Positions 32,584 to 44,752 of a stretch of 64,000 nucleotides of DNA are shown here, piece by piece. Each line of letters begins with the position of its first letter. Position 1 is the stretch's first letter. The stretch covers positions 27,465,978 to 27,529,977 of the forward strand of contig CM017571.1 in assembly GCA_007844125.1 (NCBI GenBank). Reading direction: 5' to 3'. Both the position numbers and the translations under genes were made by a program. The notes under the pieces were generated by a model. It did not search any database and was not told the DNA's origin. It worked only from the letters and a program-made list of their open reading frames with translations. The stretch is from Sinonovacula constricta. Taxonomy: Eukaryota > Mollusca > Bivalvia > Cardiida > Solecurtidae.

Positions 32584-32712
32584 GGTAACAATAAAAGTGG
32601 TGATAATGATGATGAAGATGGTGATTATAATGATGAAGATGATGATGGTGGTAATGAATGAATATGCTAGTAATGCTAGCAATGATGAGAACAATAATAA
32701 TTATGATGTTAT

Positions 32713-32746
<34 letters not shown>

Positions 32747-32790
32747 AGTCATGTTGCTACTCCTTCTGCTAATAATAATTAAAATGATAA
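32541..32790. repeat. (GAT)n / (GGT)n compound microsatellite
   Basis: GATGATGATGATGATGGTGG (about 32,553), a diverged middle, then a second GATGATGAT run at about 32,715-32,747. Met/Val, Asp and His ORFs on both strands are artefacts. Confidence 0.9.
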
Positions 32791-33590
32791 TGACGATCAT
32801 GATTTTGCCAAGACTTTGCTGCTGCTACTGCTAATAATGAGCATTACAACAATGTTGATATCTATATGTACAACACTCCTGAATACCAACCTAGTTGGCA
32901 GGTAGTCATGTGGTACAAACACCCTTCATTAGAGTTATGAAACTTTGAGTCCAAGACAATTCTACAGCCTTTGATTAGTCATTTTTCAGACAGAATCTAA
33001 CCAACAAAAGTATTGCCTTAGTCACAAACACAGACATTTATAACCTCCAACTATGATTTCACTAGTAGTCTTAAAAGTGTGCTTAAAATACTCAACAACA
33101 TCAATCAAATGGAAAAGTATCAAGAAATAAAAAATGGAAGACAATATTGGACTTCTTTAGCATCAATTTGACAAGTTCAATGTCCTTCTTAAAGAATTCA
33201 AAGTTAAAAAGCTTAGAGAAAGAGATGCAAAAATTCACAGGTTTCTTTCTTGCATCTATCTACATTGTTGACCCACAAAATAATTATGCAGCTTCCTTCA
33301 GATTTTTTTTTTCGTTTCCATTTTGAAAGAGACTGTCACTAAAGTGAACAATGTAAGATGAGAAAGGTGCTCAACAGGGCTTTTTAAAATATCTCTTATA
33401 TGACAATACACGATTTGCTAGATAAAATTTGATCTCAATGAATTTTGAATTAATTTGCCACAGGTACAGTGACAAGGGTGTCATGGATGAGTTGTAAACA
33501 GTATTAATTTCGTATGGTAGGCCAGAAGTGTAAAAAAAAAGAAATACTGTGTTATTTGAGTTTAAACATCCTTCCATCAATTTGCTAGTC
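32791..33590. other. Spacer
   Basis: Nothing recognised. Confidence 0.45.
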
Positions 33591-33594
33591 ATCT

Positions 33595-33695
33595 TGAGAC
33601 AGTGTTTAGTTGACACAGATACAGTGCTGACTTCACTATGATAGACTTGAACACTTGACTTGATACCACACCCAGTCACATTATCCAGATAAAGG
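33595..33695 (-). repeat. SINE-B body fragment
   Basis: ACAGATACAGTGCTGACTTC, ACTATGATAG and TGATACCACACCCAGTCACA match the SINE-B body seen at 50,660-50,970. No tRNA head is present. Confidence 0.7.
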
Positions 33696-35180
33696 GTAAA
33701 CCAAATGAGGAACTATGTTTACAAGTTGAGGGTTAGTAAAGAAGCTATTCCACTTTCATTTTTAAACTTAGATATTTAAAAGATTAGGCATAAACTATTA
33801 GTAGAATAATAGACAACAACCAAAAAGTTCCACAGGATCTTTAATCTTTAACCCAAGGCCTGTTACATGTCTTATAGCTAGTCTAGGGTCCAACATGTTG
33901 AGCATGTCTGGAGTTTGCTATGTCCAACTAACGTCACATTTCTTGCTTTCAGTTGTGCTGTGACATAGACCCCCGACTGTTGCAACTGGTTTAAGTTCTG
34001 AAAACTGATCATCATTAATTTATGATTCTAAGACTGATCATAAAATGACCATCACACTGATGCTGCAGGCCAAGTAGCAAATCTGTTGGGCCTGTCCTTA
34101 GTTGCCTCCAGCCACCTCAGATGACCCTTCCACTCTCACACTTTTGCACGACCTCAAATGACCACTCTAACTGCCCTGTGTTACTGATCTGGAGTGGTCA
34201 ATCAGGAAACTGCTACCCTACAGATCTCTGTGAAGTGATTGTGCCAGACAAGTGGTCAGTTCTAAGAGCAAGTGAATAGACCTGCATTGTAATTATCCTT
34301 AAGTCTCTATTTCTAGAGTCATATTTATATCAAAGTTTTACTACTTAACCTGCATAAGCACACATTTTTCAGACTTTAGCAAAGAGGTTAGATAACTTGG
34401 GGCTTAGCAAATGTCAGGTCTGGGTTTAAGATTTTAAAGCATGCTATTTACCAAAAGGTAGAATATCTGCTTTGAAAGGCCTGTGGTTGACTCATTTGGG
34501 TCTGAGGCTATAGAGCCTTAAGCCTTAATATAGAGTCTGAGATCTTCCCATGCCTCTGATTGATCCGATTCAAAGCCGGAATCAAATTTTGATCAATGAG
34601 GTGCTTGAAGCTGTATCCAGACTTGAACTAACAGTTTGGCAACTTCAGCTTTAGTTCCAGTGAAAAAGGCTCAAGATTACATAGTTTAGACATAACAGAA
34701 ATATCATTCATAAACAAAGCTATCTTCACATTAAACAAATATTAGATAAGGTGTATACAAATGGACTCATTTTTGGAATCATTAAAAAAAACACCTAATG
34801 TACATTAATCACTTCTCCCCTTCAAAGTAAATACTATTCATCTATTGGGATTAACAACTACTCCCTAGCCCCATTAATTTCAGGCTTTTGTCTCATGTAT
34901 ACAAGCAAAATGCGAGAAACTGGTAAGTCAATTTTTCTCATCATAGTCTTTACGACAGTATTGCACAGACTCCAAATGTTCCATAATCAATCACCAGCAT
35001 CGTCAGCCACCCAAGAACCCCAATTTAATGGGATCTCCCTGGGAACTTAAAGCAAACCCCTAAAACTCTGAGAGAAACACATATGGTGATAATCCCCCAA
35101 ACCCTATGGATTTCAGCAGGGTTATTTCAGGAATATTATAAATAAAAATACCTGTTAGATTTTGTTTTTGTTATCTTTCC
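33696..35180. other. Spacer
   Basis: About 1.5 kb without a recognised gene or tandem repeat. Confidence 0.45.
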
Positions 35181-35184
35181 TTTC

Positions 35185-35315
35185 AATGCCTCAAGGGGTC
35201 TCACAAACATGTAAGCTGTCAGTCCCTTGCATGTGGGTTCAAGCCCCAGCTGGGGAATTCCAGAGATGACCGGGTATTTGTCAATTTCACAACAGTCTTC
35301 TCCAACCATTTACTG
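35185..35315 (+). repeat. SINE-C-like copy, diverged
   Basis: GGGTTCAAGCCCCAGCTGGG is a B box with the same 3' context as SINE-C (CCCGGCTGGG). The body has CCAGAGATGACC and TCTTCTCCAACCATTTACTG, comparable to CCCAGAAATAATCTTCCAAC at 24.2 kb. The A box is degenerate. Confidence 0.55.
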
Positions 35316-35900
35316 CCAAAACTTTTGACACCTTTAAGCTTTTATCACTCTGACATCACCCCCAAAATATTCTTTTTTTACCATACAAAACCTGCAATAA
35401 CCAAAATATTTGAACAACATAAAATTACAAATTAAGGACCCTGAGTAAAATGGACCTTACCCTCTGACCCCATATGACCTTTGGCCTTCCAGTGGGGGAG
35501 GAGCAATGTCTGGGACTATTGGTGTTAAGGCATCAAGGTAATTAGGGATCATTATGTTAGATTAGGGGCAGATTTACACTCAAGTACCTCTATCCCAACA
35601 ACCCCAACCCATGGAATGATTGCCACAATAATATACATATGTATAAAATTGTCATATTGTCCCTTGGTTCTTGATTGATTCTAGCTGCATCTTTCCTTGT
35701 TTGTACAGAGGCAATTTCCACATGAAGGCAATATAGTGGTATGGTGTAAATCGAATTAAACATACAGCATGAAACCAAAGGACATTTTATCAGTTATTTA
35801 TTGACTGACAATGAGCTCAAATTCTGTCTAAAAAGGAATTAGATGATTATTGGCCTAATTTATCTATTAAGCCAAGATTTTTATTATAAAACAATGAATT
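35316..35900. other. Spacer
   Basis: Nothing recognised. The small minus ORF 35,590-35,778 is unsupported. Confidence 0.45.
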
Positions 35901-35904
35901 TGTT

Positions 35905-36200
35905 AGTCTGATGGTTGGGTCAATTGTCCTACCAAGAATCTTTCAGTTTTCCCAGATGGTGTCTGCTTGAAGCAGATATAGTGCTGCCTTCACTGTTATA
36001 GCATGTCATGAGCACCTGGCATGATACCACACTCAGTCACATTATCCTCACACCTGGCCCGACTAGTAGCAGAAGTAACCTTATACTTGTCTGATTGTCT
36101 TTACCACTACCATTTTGTAGGTCTTCGGCAAGTTAGGACCCAAGTTTGAGCCAGGGACCTCCGGTACCTGAAGCCTGTGGTCTAATGAATAAACAAGCCG
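35905..36200 (-). repeat. SINE-B copy
   Basis: GTGTCTGCTTGAAGCAGATA, TAGTGCTGCCTTCACTG, CATGATACCACACTCAGTCA and a degenerate tRNA-like head (GTTTGAGCCAGGGACCTCC, then CCTGTGGTCTAATGAAT). Read on the minus strand the head comes first. Confidence 0.8.
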
Positions 36201-36329
36201 GTCCAGTTTATACTTACTAGGTGTATGAAAATATACAGTTATCTCATGGACCAATGTCTCAATGACTTTTTATTCTTCATCCATGGACATAATTTTCCTA
36301 TACATACCATCATGCTACCTGAACTATGA

Positions 36330-36440
36330 GCACATTATATCTGTTGTTGTTTTGTTTGTTACATGGCAGAGACAATTACTGATAGAGGAGATCCCCTTAC
36401 ATATGTAAGGGTAGATCCACCTGTGCAGCACAAGTCAGCT
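36330..36440 (-). repeat. SINE-A fragment
   Basis: TTACATGGCAGAGACAATTA, GAGGAGATCCCC, GGGTAGATCCACCTGTGCAG and CACAAGTCAGCTTTC follow the family-A body order. The head is lost. Confidence 0.6.
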
Positions 36441-36809
36441 TTCTAACTTTCCCATTCAATCAATAAACAAAAAATAAACAGATATTTTATCAAGTCATAA
36501 GAACTATTTGATCAACTAGGTAAACTAATGTAGAACTATTAACAAGAACTGATTAGAAGAATTCATCTTCCCCATTCCACACAAAAATCCTGAAGTTTCA
36601 CATTTTTTTCATCACAAATACTGATTACATTTGATTATATTTGACAGACGGCTAGAACAAACAATAACTTCTCCCTGTTACCAGGTCAACAACCTTTGAC
36701 ATTGATCATGCAGAACTCCTCTGATACTATCGGCCAGAAACATATTGGAACCAAGGTATGAATGAAAGTCCACAAGAAACACAAATGGAAGGTAATGACG
36801 AGTAAAAGC

Positions 36810-36912
36810 CATTAACCATTTGCCTACTAAGCACAAATTAGACAATAGGTGTTTATCAAGATATGCCAGATCTGGAAACTGTCTGATCAGGATCTACGCT
36901 TTTAGATGCTAA
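36810..36912. repeat. H element, left outer arm preserved
   Basis: TTGCCTACTAAGCACAAATT, the inverse of the right outer end elsewhere (AATTTGTGCTTAGCAGG), then GTCTGATCAGGATCTACGCT. This copy shows that the inverted repeat extends beyond the core arms. Confidence 0.65.
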
Positions 36913-38450
36913 CTCTTAGCATTTAGTACATTTTGTAACTTAAGCAAAATTGTGAGTCAATAAAAACTATATTTTATTATAAAACTGTATCTAATTAAGA
37001 ATTAAAAACAAAAAAAGACAATAACTGATGGATGTTTTTAGGACCTTGTTGTTGTACACTAACAATGCATGTTATACATGTATTGTGAATAAAAGACTGA
37101 TCCATTTTAGAGAGGGGTGGGTTGTAAACGACTAAACGCAGATTTTTAATCTGTCACCATCAAAAGATGTGGATTTCGAATATCTAACATGCATGAATAA
37201 GCACAAACCTGCAAGAATATTGTGTGATCAATTAACATAATGTAGACATCATGCAGAAAAAGACATTTAACACTCTAGGGCATGTACTATGTTCAAAATA
37301 AATTCAGATTAAAGGGGAAATCAAATATTCTTTTTTAACATTTAAAAACATGGTGAAGATGGTAAAAATATTTTGAAACATTTTGAATTTTGAAGGGGAA
37401 AGTAAATATATATATTACGGCTTTCAAATTTTTCTGGAACAAAAACAAACTTTATAGTTTGAGAAAAATTGTTGAGACATCAAATATGATCAGTGCTGAT
37501 CAAAGATGATATTGGAGCCCTGAGAAAAATGAGTGTGCCTTAGATAGCGATGGTGGGGATTTATCTTTATGTTGACAGAAAACTCAAGTTTAATGATGAG
37601 CATGAAGGCATCCAGGCTGATGGTTATTGGTCTTTAATTGGTGGCTAAAGGAATCAATTAAAGGAGAAGAAAAATGAGTGGTATTTGTATCTCTGAGGTC
37701 AAGGTCATAATTCAATAAAAAATATATGTGTAAAATAAAACGTTTTTGTAATGTTTATAACTTTCTATTATTGGCAATACAGAGGACTTAAGTGATCTGT
37801 TAACGTTAGTGGCAATATAAATGAAATATATAAAATAATTTTTTTTTTACCTTAGGACAATTGTTACAATGCAAGGATGTAATTGCTGATTTCAAGCACT
37901 GCAAAATCTGTAAATCTGTACAATTTAGAAGTGGATCATAAAAAAACAGCTTTAAGTCATCTAAAAAAATACCCTTAGAAATTTTGTAGGTAAAACAATT
38001 ATCTATGAGATGGAGCTGTATGAGCCTGTGTAATTGTCTCTGAAGTTAATCAAAGGGCCATCACTCTGTACAAGCTGATCCTATCAATGGTAAATTGGAC
38101 CTAATCTTAACCACACAAAGGATTGGGGAACTGATGCCATTATCAGGTTCATTAGTAACAAGTAACCAATCCCAGCTTGTTCGAGAGAATTTCAGTCAGC
38201 TGTTACAATCATTTTCAGGAACAATCCACTGTGACAAGTGTTGAAAACAGAAACTGATCGCTGACACCATAATGTGGTAGAACCGCCTCTGTATTAATTT
38301 TTTTGTGTTTTTTTTTGGTTGAGTTTAACTCAAATCAAACATTTTTTTAACAATTTATATAAAAAAGAAGCAACATTTATTAATATTTTATTATCCATAC
38401 TAAATCCCAGCTCTCTGCTAATGATTTTAGGAAAACATAAGTAGACATAT
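36913..38450. other. AT-rich spacer
   Basis: About 1.5 kb with nothing recognised. Confidence 0.5.
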
Positions 38451-38454
38451 AGCT

Positions 38455-38872
38455 CAAGATGTGGCAGCAAAAAGTAGAATAAGATATGGCTGCAAAAAGT
38501 AGCTCAAGATATGCTGCAAAAAGTAGCTTAAGATGTGGCTGCAAAAAGTAGCTCAAGATATGGCTGCAAAAAGTAGCTCAAGATATGCTGCAAAAAGTAG
38601 CTTAAGATGTGGCTGCAAAAAGTAGCTCAGATATGGCTGCAAAAAGAAGCTCAAGATATGCTGCAAAAAGTAGCTCAAGATATGCTGCAAAAAGTAGCTT
38701 AAGATGTGGCTGCAAAAAGTAGAATGAGATATGGCTACAAAAAGTAGCTCAAGATATGCTGCAAAAAGTAGCTTAAGATGTGGCTGCAAAAAGTAGAATA
38801 AGATATGGCTGCAAAAAGTAGCTTAAGATGTGCTGCAAAAAGTAGCTTAAGATGTGGCTGCAAAAAGTAAAA
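38455..38872. repeat. 24-26-bp minisatellite, about 17 units
   Basis: Two unit types alternate: AGCTCAAGATATGCTGCAAA then AAGT, and AGCTTAAGATGTGGCTGCAA then AAAGT. A few have AGAATAAGATATGG. The unit vaguely resembles the H left arm (GCTGCAAATAGTGTAGATC). The minus Leu/Phe/His ORF is an artefact. Confidence 0.92.
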
Positions 38873-39165
38873 TCTTAAAATCAGACTATATCGAACCAAA
38901 AGGACCATTGGCACTATTTCATCAAAGGTCCTAGGACCTGCTTATGGTCATAAGACCACCAAATTATCTTACGGGTTTTTCAATAGAAGTCCTTGGACAG
39001 GATACAGCCTAAGAATCAAGTAGACATTCTGGAGACGAGTCTACTAGTCCTACAACTGGTCATGTATGGCCGTAAGTTGTTTGATGAAAAGGCCCTTTTT
39101 CTTGCCCATGCCTGATTGCTTTTTACTGACTCAACTTCCCACTACCCATTGTACAATCACTCTGT
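38873..39165. other. Spacer
   Basis: Nothing recognised. Confidence 0.45.
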
Positions 39166-39169
39166 GACA

Positions 39170-39290
39170 AGGGTTAACTTTAAGTTAATCTGATGCTGCT
39201 CTCACTGTGATAGCTTGCAAAATCATGCCTAAATGACCCATCATTACACCACACCCTGTCAACCCAACTTTATCATACTCATAAGTTTGG
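39170..39290 (-). repeat. SINE-B body fragment
   Basis: GATGCTGCTCTCACTGTGAT, AGCTTGCAAAATCATGCC and ACACCACACCCTGTCAACCC are diverged SINE-B body pieces. Confidence 0.55.
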
Positions 39291-39449
39291 TTTAATTCCA
39301 TTTATGCACTGACCAAAAGGAAGGTAATACAATATTGGCACTGTACCTAGAAACTTAGTTCTGATAAGACTCTATAGGGGAGAGAACTCTGACACCTCCT
39401 GCACCATATTCTTTTAGAAACATGACACAGTGAATTTAGTGAAATACTT

Positions 39450-39625
39450 TGCACCAAGCTTTTCTAGCTTTTATTGGTGAAGTCAGACTGGTGCACCAAA
39501 GGTAAGATGAAAGCCTTAACTTATAAAAATTTAATGCCCTGACAAGGGTTCAAACCCATGCAGCAAGGAGCTGAAAAGTTACAGGTCAGCAACACTAACT
39601 GATCAGCCACAGGCACTCTCTAACC
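39450..39625 (-). repeat. SINE-A copy with tRNA-like head
   Basis: TCTAGCTTTTATTGGTGAAG, GACAAGGGTTCAAACCCATG (B box on the minus strand: ATGGGTTTGAACCC, diverged), GAGCTGAAAAGTTACAGG and TGATCAGCCACAGGCACTC, which is the head. Confidence 0.7.
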
Positions 39626-40015
39626 TTCCCTGGAACCTACTGAGAAGTAACTTCATAGAATGTAGACAAATACAGGGTCAACCAATACATTAACTATAAA
39701 AGCCTCCAACAAAAGCTAGACATTTCCCAGATGTAATTAAACAACAGATTATCCACTACCTTTGGGTCTCATTTATCAGTGAAAAAATCCCAATTAAAGG
39801 TCTAATTACACTCCAGATGACCAATTTATAGACTCTTAACACTTGGGGTTGACTCTAACATGCTGGGCACCAATCAATAAATGATAAAGGAAAGATATAG
39901 TAAAAATATGGCATGCCTGGTTCCCATTTTCTTTTGTCATGTGACACCAAATGTGCTGATTATGTGAGGAGGGTGTGAGAGTATTGAACTGTCAAAGGAG
40001 CAGGTAGGTGTTGTG
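39626..40015. other. Spacer
   Basis: Nothing recognised. Confidence 0.45.
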
Positions 40016-40017
40016 TA

Positions 40018-40400
40018 AAAACATCATCACCAACATCATCATTAACAACATCATCATAATTTTAATTAGCGGCATTAGCATCATAATCATCAACAACAAT
40101 ATCATAATCTTCATTACCAGCATCAGCATCATAATCTTCATAATCATCATCATCATCAACAACATCATTATAATCTTCATTATCAAAACAGCAAGATGAT
40201 CATCATCATCATCATCACCATCATCAAAACTTAATAACAACACCCCCTGCCTTAGATGCTCCTCTTTCTTCTCATCTGACATCATCATCATCACTACCAC
40301 AATCATCAAATCATCACAGCCATCAACACAACTATATCACCATCATCATTTTCCTCTCTTCAATTTCTCAGCACCATCACATTAACCATCATCTTCCCCT
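40018..40400. repeat. (ATC)n-rich, interrupted microsatellite
   Basis: Imperfect ATCATC/AACATC/ATAATC repeats, including pure runs at about 40,145 and 40,199. Ile/Asn and Met/Leu ORFs on the two strands are artefacts. Confidence 0.9.
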
Positions 40401-41610
40401 CTTCACAGCTTCAATAACATTTTCAAACTTTCAATAAAGAAACCATATCTTTTCAAAAGCAAAGAGTATTTCTGGCCCTACTATCTGCATTGCCAGGACT
40501 TCTCAATGTTTTGACAGAAATCCCAGATATGAAACCATTCAATCATTTAACAAAGACTGCTTTGTTCGTTTTTCATTTTAACATGGACTATATCACAGCA
40601 TCAATCCTACACAGACTCTATCATTTTTTGAACGTTTTTGCTTGTTTTTGCTGAAAGAAAGTCGAACCAATGGGTCTTTTATTGATATGGAAAGCATTTA
40701 ACTGGCTGCAAACAGCATTTAATCACAAAAGTGGTCATGAGAAATATGACATAACACACATAAGTATCAAATGTGTTTATCAGAACAATTTATAAAGCAT
40801 TTTGTACACCACAATTTAAAAATATTAAAGGAGATTGGGTAAAATATTAATCAAAAATTGTGTTTTACTAATACAATAAAACCTTTATTTATAACTTAGA
40901 AAAATATTAGTCCTTGACCAGCCTAGTTATGATATTGGATTCTGTGCAAACTTTGAAAGTGATCAACTTCAGATAGCATGTACTGCTCACATGATGAAGC
41001 TGAAGGTGGTTCTATCAAAATATTCATTCAGAGCTTCTTTTACTACAATATACACCTTATACAGCTCAAATCAATATTACATAAAATACTGAGCTACTTT
41101 TGTAATCAATTTAGGATATATTTATGACTATATTAAAGCATTTGTCCATGTTATGAAGGTTCACCAGTGGAATATAATTAATAAACTTAATGTAATTATA
41201 AAAAAATCCAATAGAGCAAAGGTGCACTGGACATGCACAGCAAGGTAAGGATTGCACTTCAAGTCCAAATGTCATTTGGCTAGGTATTATTAAACACAGA
41301 ACATAATTATAGATAACAAAAGCTGAAGCTGCATATATACCTGTTATGCTGCAGGCCAATGTCACACTTCCAGATCAAGTGTCATTTGGGTATATCAATG
41401 TATTGGATTTACTTGTCTTGCTATTATTTTTCCATACAAAAATATAACCCAAGAATAATAAAACTGATATTTATTGTGGTGATTTTAGGCAAATTCAATA
41501 CTTATCAAATATACCTTCTGCACAAATACCACTGATCTAGAAAATATAAACAGAACACACTTATAGCACATACCTGGTGGACTACTTTATCACATAATAC
41601 ACATACTTTA
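40401..41610. other. AT-rich spacer
   Basis: Nothing recognised. AAGTCCAAATGTCATTTGG (about 41,260) and AGATCAAGTGTCATTTGGG (about 41,372) are a short direct repeat. Confidence 0.45.
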
Positions 41611-41614
41611 ACGC

Positions 41615-41740
41615 ATAGCCTGTTAAAGCATGAACAAATAAGATTAAGCAAAAATACTGTTGATCCTGCTGATAGCTGGCTGTTCAGGATCTACAATATT
41701 TGCTTCCAAGTCTTGATACCGGTATTATCAACCTTTGCAT
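41615..41740. repeat. H fold-back element copy
   Basis: ATAGCCTGTTAAAGCATGAA, GATTAAGCAAAAATACTGTT and GATCCTGCTGATAGC (left), then GGCTGTTCAGGATCTACAAT and ATTTGCTTCCAAGTCTTGAT (right). Both outer ends can be seen. Confidence 0.75.
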
Positions 41741-42225
41741 GCATGAAGATATTAGAGAATAACTAAAAACTTTAATGGGATTTTAACAAATGGAGCATGA
41801 TGGGAGTAAATATTATTCTAATCTAGAGTCTCTGTGAGGCTGCCATGGAAACCAAGACCAAAGGATTTGTTAGACAACCTTTGGACCTCAACTATCTTCT
41901 TCTAGACCAGATAGAACATTTCTGCCAATAAATGATAAGAGAGAAATATTGCATTTTTATTTTCCAATTATTTAACTCCATGATGACTACGCTATTTTTA
42001 TTACCAAATTATCACTACCATAAATTACCTCCTCAGAAAAGCAAAGATACAAAATATCTGATTTCTACCAAAAGCCCCTAGAAATTTGGCAAAATCTGGC
42101 ATAATTTGAGTTGATCAGGTCATTGATAAACTTTTAAAGAAAACTTATCAAGTTTCAGTGTTTAAAAATGTCCATTGTCCATGGTGAACAAATATGTCTA
42201 GGTAAAAGAACTAGTCATCGTCTCA
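41741..42225. other. Spacer
   Basis: Nothing recognised. Confidence 0.45.
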
Positions 42226-42227
42226 GT

Positions 42228-43312
42228 TGTTCTGGATTTATATATCAGCTCAGAGTTTATGTATCAACCAGTTGCTCAGGGTTTATATATCAACCAGTTG
42301 CTCAGGGTTTATATATCAACCAGTTGTTCTAGGTTTATATATCAACCAGTTGCTCAGGGTTTATATATCAACCAGCTGCTCAGGGTTTATATATCAACCA
42401 GTTGCTCTAGGTTTATATATCAACCAGTTGCTCAGGGTTTATATATCAACCAGTTGTTCAGGGTTTATATATCAACCAGTTGTTCAGGGTTTATATATCA
42501 ACCAGTTGTTCAGGGTTTATATATCAACCAGTTGCTCAGGGTTTATATATCAACCAGTTGCTCTAGGTTTATATATCAACCAGTTGCTCAGGGTTTATAT
42601 ATCAACCAGTTGCTCAGGGTTTATATATCAACCAGTTGCTCAGGGTTTATATATCAACCAGTTGCTCAGGGTTTATATATCAACCAGCTGCTCAGGGTTT
42701 ATATATCAACCAGTTGCTCTAGGTCTATATATCAACCAGTTGCTCAGGGTTTATATATCAACCAGTTGCTCAGGGTTTATATATCAACCAGTTGTTCTAG
42801 GTTTATATATTAACCAGTTGTTCAGGGTTTATATATCAACCAGTTGCCCAGGGTTTATATATCAACCAGTTGCTCAGGGTTTATATATCAACCAGTTGCT
42901 CAGGGTTTATATATCAACCAGTTGTTCTAGGTTTATATATCAACCAGTTGCTCAGGGTTTATATATCAACCAGTTGCTCAGGGTTTATATATCAACCAGT
43001 TGCTCTAGGTTTATATATCAACCAGTTGCTCAGGGTTTATATATCAACCAGTTGCTCAGGGTTTATATATCAACCAGCTGCTCAGGGTTTATATATCAAC
43101 TAGTTGCTCTAGGTTTATATATCAACCAGTTGCTCAGGGTTTATATATCAACCAGTTGCTCAGGGTTTATATATCAACCAGTTGTTCTAGGTTTATATAT
43201 CAACCAGTTGCTCAGGGTTTATATATCAACCAGTTGCTCAGGGTTTATATATCAACCAGCTGCTCAGGGTTTATATATCAAAAATGTATCCAGGGTTCAT
43301 ATATCGGCCAGG
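42228..43312. repeat. 26-bp minisatellite, about 41 units
   Basis: TTTATATATCAACCAGTTGC with TCAGGG (or TCTAGG) repeats every 26 bp. Variants alternate between CAGGG/CTAGG, GTTGC/GTTGT and GTTGC/GCTGC. Because 26 is not a multiple of three, the reading frame rotates every unit and repeats as a 26-residue protein period. The 365-, 184-, 77- and 102-codon plus ORFs are therefore one array read in different frames, not genes. Edge units (GGATTTATATATCAGC and AAAAATGTATCCAGGG) are decayed. Confidence 0.97.
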
Positions 43313-44000
43313 TTATGTGTTTGAATCTTTTTCCTTCATTATTCTTTTTCTATATAAATGTATCAAATATTATTAAATATCACATCAACTATTCATCTAT
43401 ACAATCTGTGATTAGTAATTATCCCTATTATACAAATGTAAAGCTTCATATTGCAATATGGTAACATTTTTTATGATTAGATGAAGTTGGGGTTTTTTTT
43501 GGTTAACTTTCCGTGAAATCAGATTTTATCATCTTTACATCACAGTATATCACATACAATGATCACAAATCTGTAAGATAACCATCACAATCTTGACCAT
43601 CTTACATCAGATCATAGACACATGCAGATATGTTGATACAATCAGGGACAAATCAAGTCGAGAGTTAATCTCAAGTGATTTGGAGAACTTTGTTCCCAAT
43701 TAACCAATCAGATCAAAGTCCACTGCAAATCTTTGGCCAGCAGGTTAAGAATCATCAACTTTTGAAGAGTGTTCCATTTTTAGGGGTGATAAATGATTGG
43801 TCATTCAAAAGTTATGCTCTGATCAAGATTAACTTACAAGTAGGGTGGAGATAAAATACATTTTAGAAGTGCTATGACTAAGATGTTGGTGATGATGCCG
43901 ATTTTCTTTTTCTTTCTTTATAAGTTGAATTTATTTATAGCATTTGAATGTTTGAATGATATAAATTAATAAAGCTAGTGCAATAAACTCTGTACATTCC
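43313..44000. other. AT-rich spacer
   Basis: Nothing recognised. TTTGGCCAGCAGGTTAAGAA near 43,731 is a possible scrap of an H outer end. Confidence 0.4.
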
Positions 44001-44004
44001 TCAT

Positions 44005-44165
44005 ATACAGCTATGTTTGGCAGAGGAAGACCTTAAACAATATCTGAGTAGAACCACAGGCACACAGCAAGTCACAAAGGAGACCTCACTACAGGATGAC
44101 TTAAAACAGGACGTAAACCAATATAGTGAGGAGGTCGAGGAGTTACAAGATGGCAATTTGAACTT
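44005..44165 (-). repeat. SINE-A copy
   Basis: TGTTTGGCAGAGGAAGACCT, TGAGTAGAACCACAGGCACA, GCAAGTCACAAAGGAGACC and GAGGTCGAGGAGTTACAAGA follow family-A order. ORFs of 62 (plus) and 81 (minus) codons over it are SINE-derived. Confidence 0.75.
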
Positions 44166-44300
44166 CATAGGCACTATATCTCCCATACATTTATCAATTG
44201 AATGATATTGAGGCATAAAATATACATGTGTATTAAATTCATTCATGGCATAGGGACAACTATCAAAGTTGATTTCAGTTTGGACACTGTTATATATTAA

Positions 44301-44748
44301 AGGTGGTATCCGACAGTTTGCCTATATTAAATACACATAGTAATATATAACCAATGATTTGGTGAATATGGTCATACTTTTTGCATAAATCTATATTTTA
44401 GTTGTTATAGAGATGATTTTTAATCGCGAAAAAAAAATATTCTAAATTCTTTCTAACACTAAAAAAAGTGTGATAGTGGTCTCTGCTAAAAATCGATGTC
44501 AGAGTGGATTACCAGCATGACTACATAAAAGTAAGTGGTCAAGTACTTTTCAAAGTTTAAAAATAGCTATCTCTGCAGCGTGGCTAGGACAGGAAACACC
44601 TGTTTGCAATCACGAGTGGAGATTTATCCTTGACTGTTCACAAAGATCTTTGGCATCAATGAACAGCATTTTGCAAGACCTATTCAGGTACCAATGACAT
44701 ATTTGGTTATTTAAGGAAACAAAATGGACCAAACTGTTGGCACCACCT
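44301..44748. mobile_element. MITE-like DNA element (family M), copy 1
   Basis: Inverted termini AGGTGGTATCCGACAGTTTG and CAAACTGTTGGCACCACCT, 448 bp apart, with TTAA on the left (44,297-44,300) and ATAA on the right (44,749-44,752). There is no coding capacity. The internal sequence (GCAGCGTGGCTAGGACAGGA, AATGAACAGCATTTTGC) is shared with copy 2 at 53.4 kb. TTAA targets suggest a piggyBac-like mobiliser, but the terminal bases are not the usual CCY, so the superfamily is open. Confidence 0.8.
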
Positions 44749-44752
44749 ATAA

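Noticed and set aside
42227..43464. 365-codon plus ORF and its overlapping partners as a collagen-like or structural repeat protein
   Set aside because: A 26-bp array rotates through all frames, and several frames are open at once. No start context or splice signals support a gene.
44017..44246. Overlapping 62- and 81-codon ORFs
   Set aside because: Both fall within a SINE-A copy.
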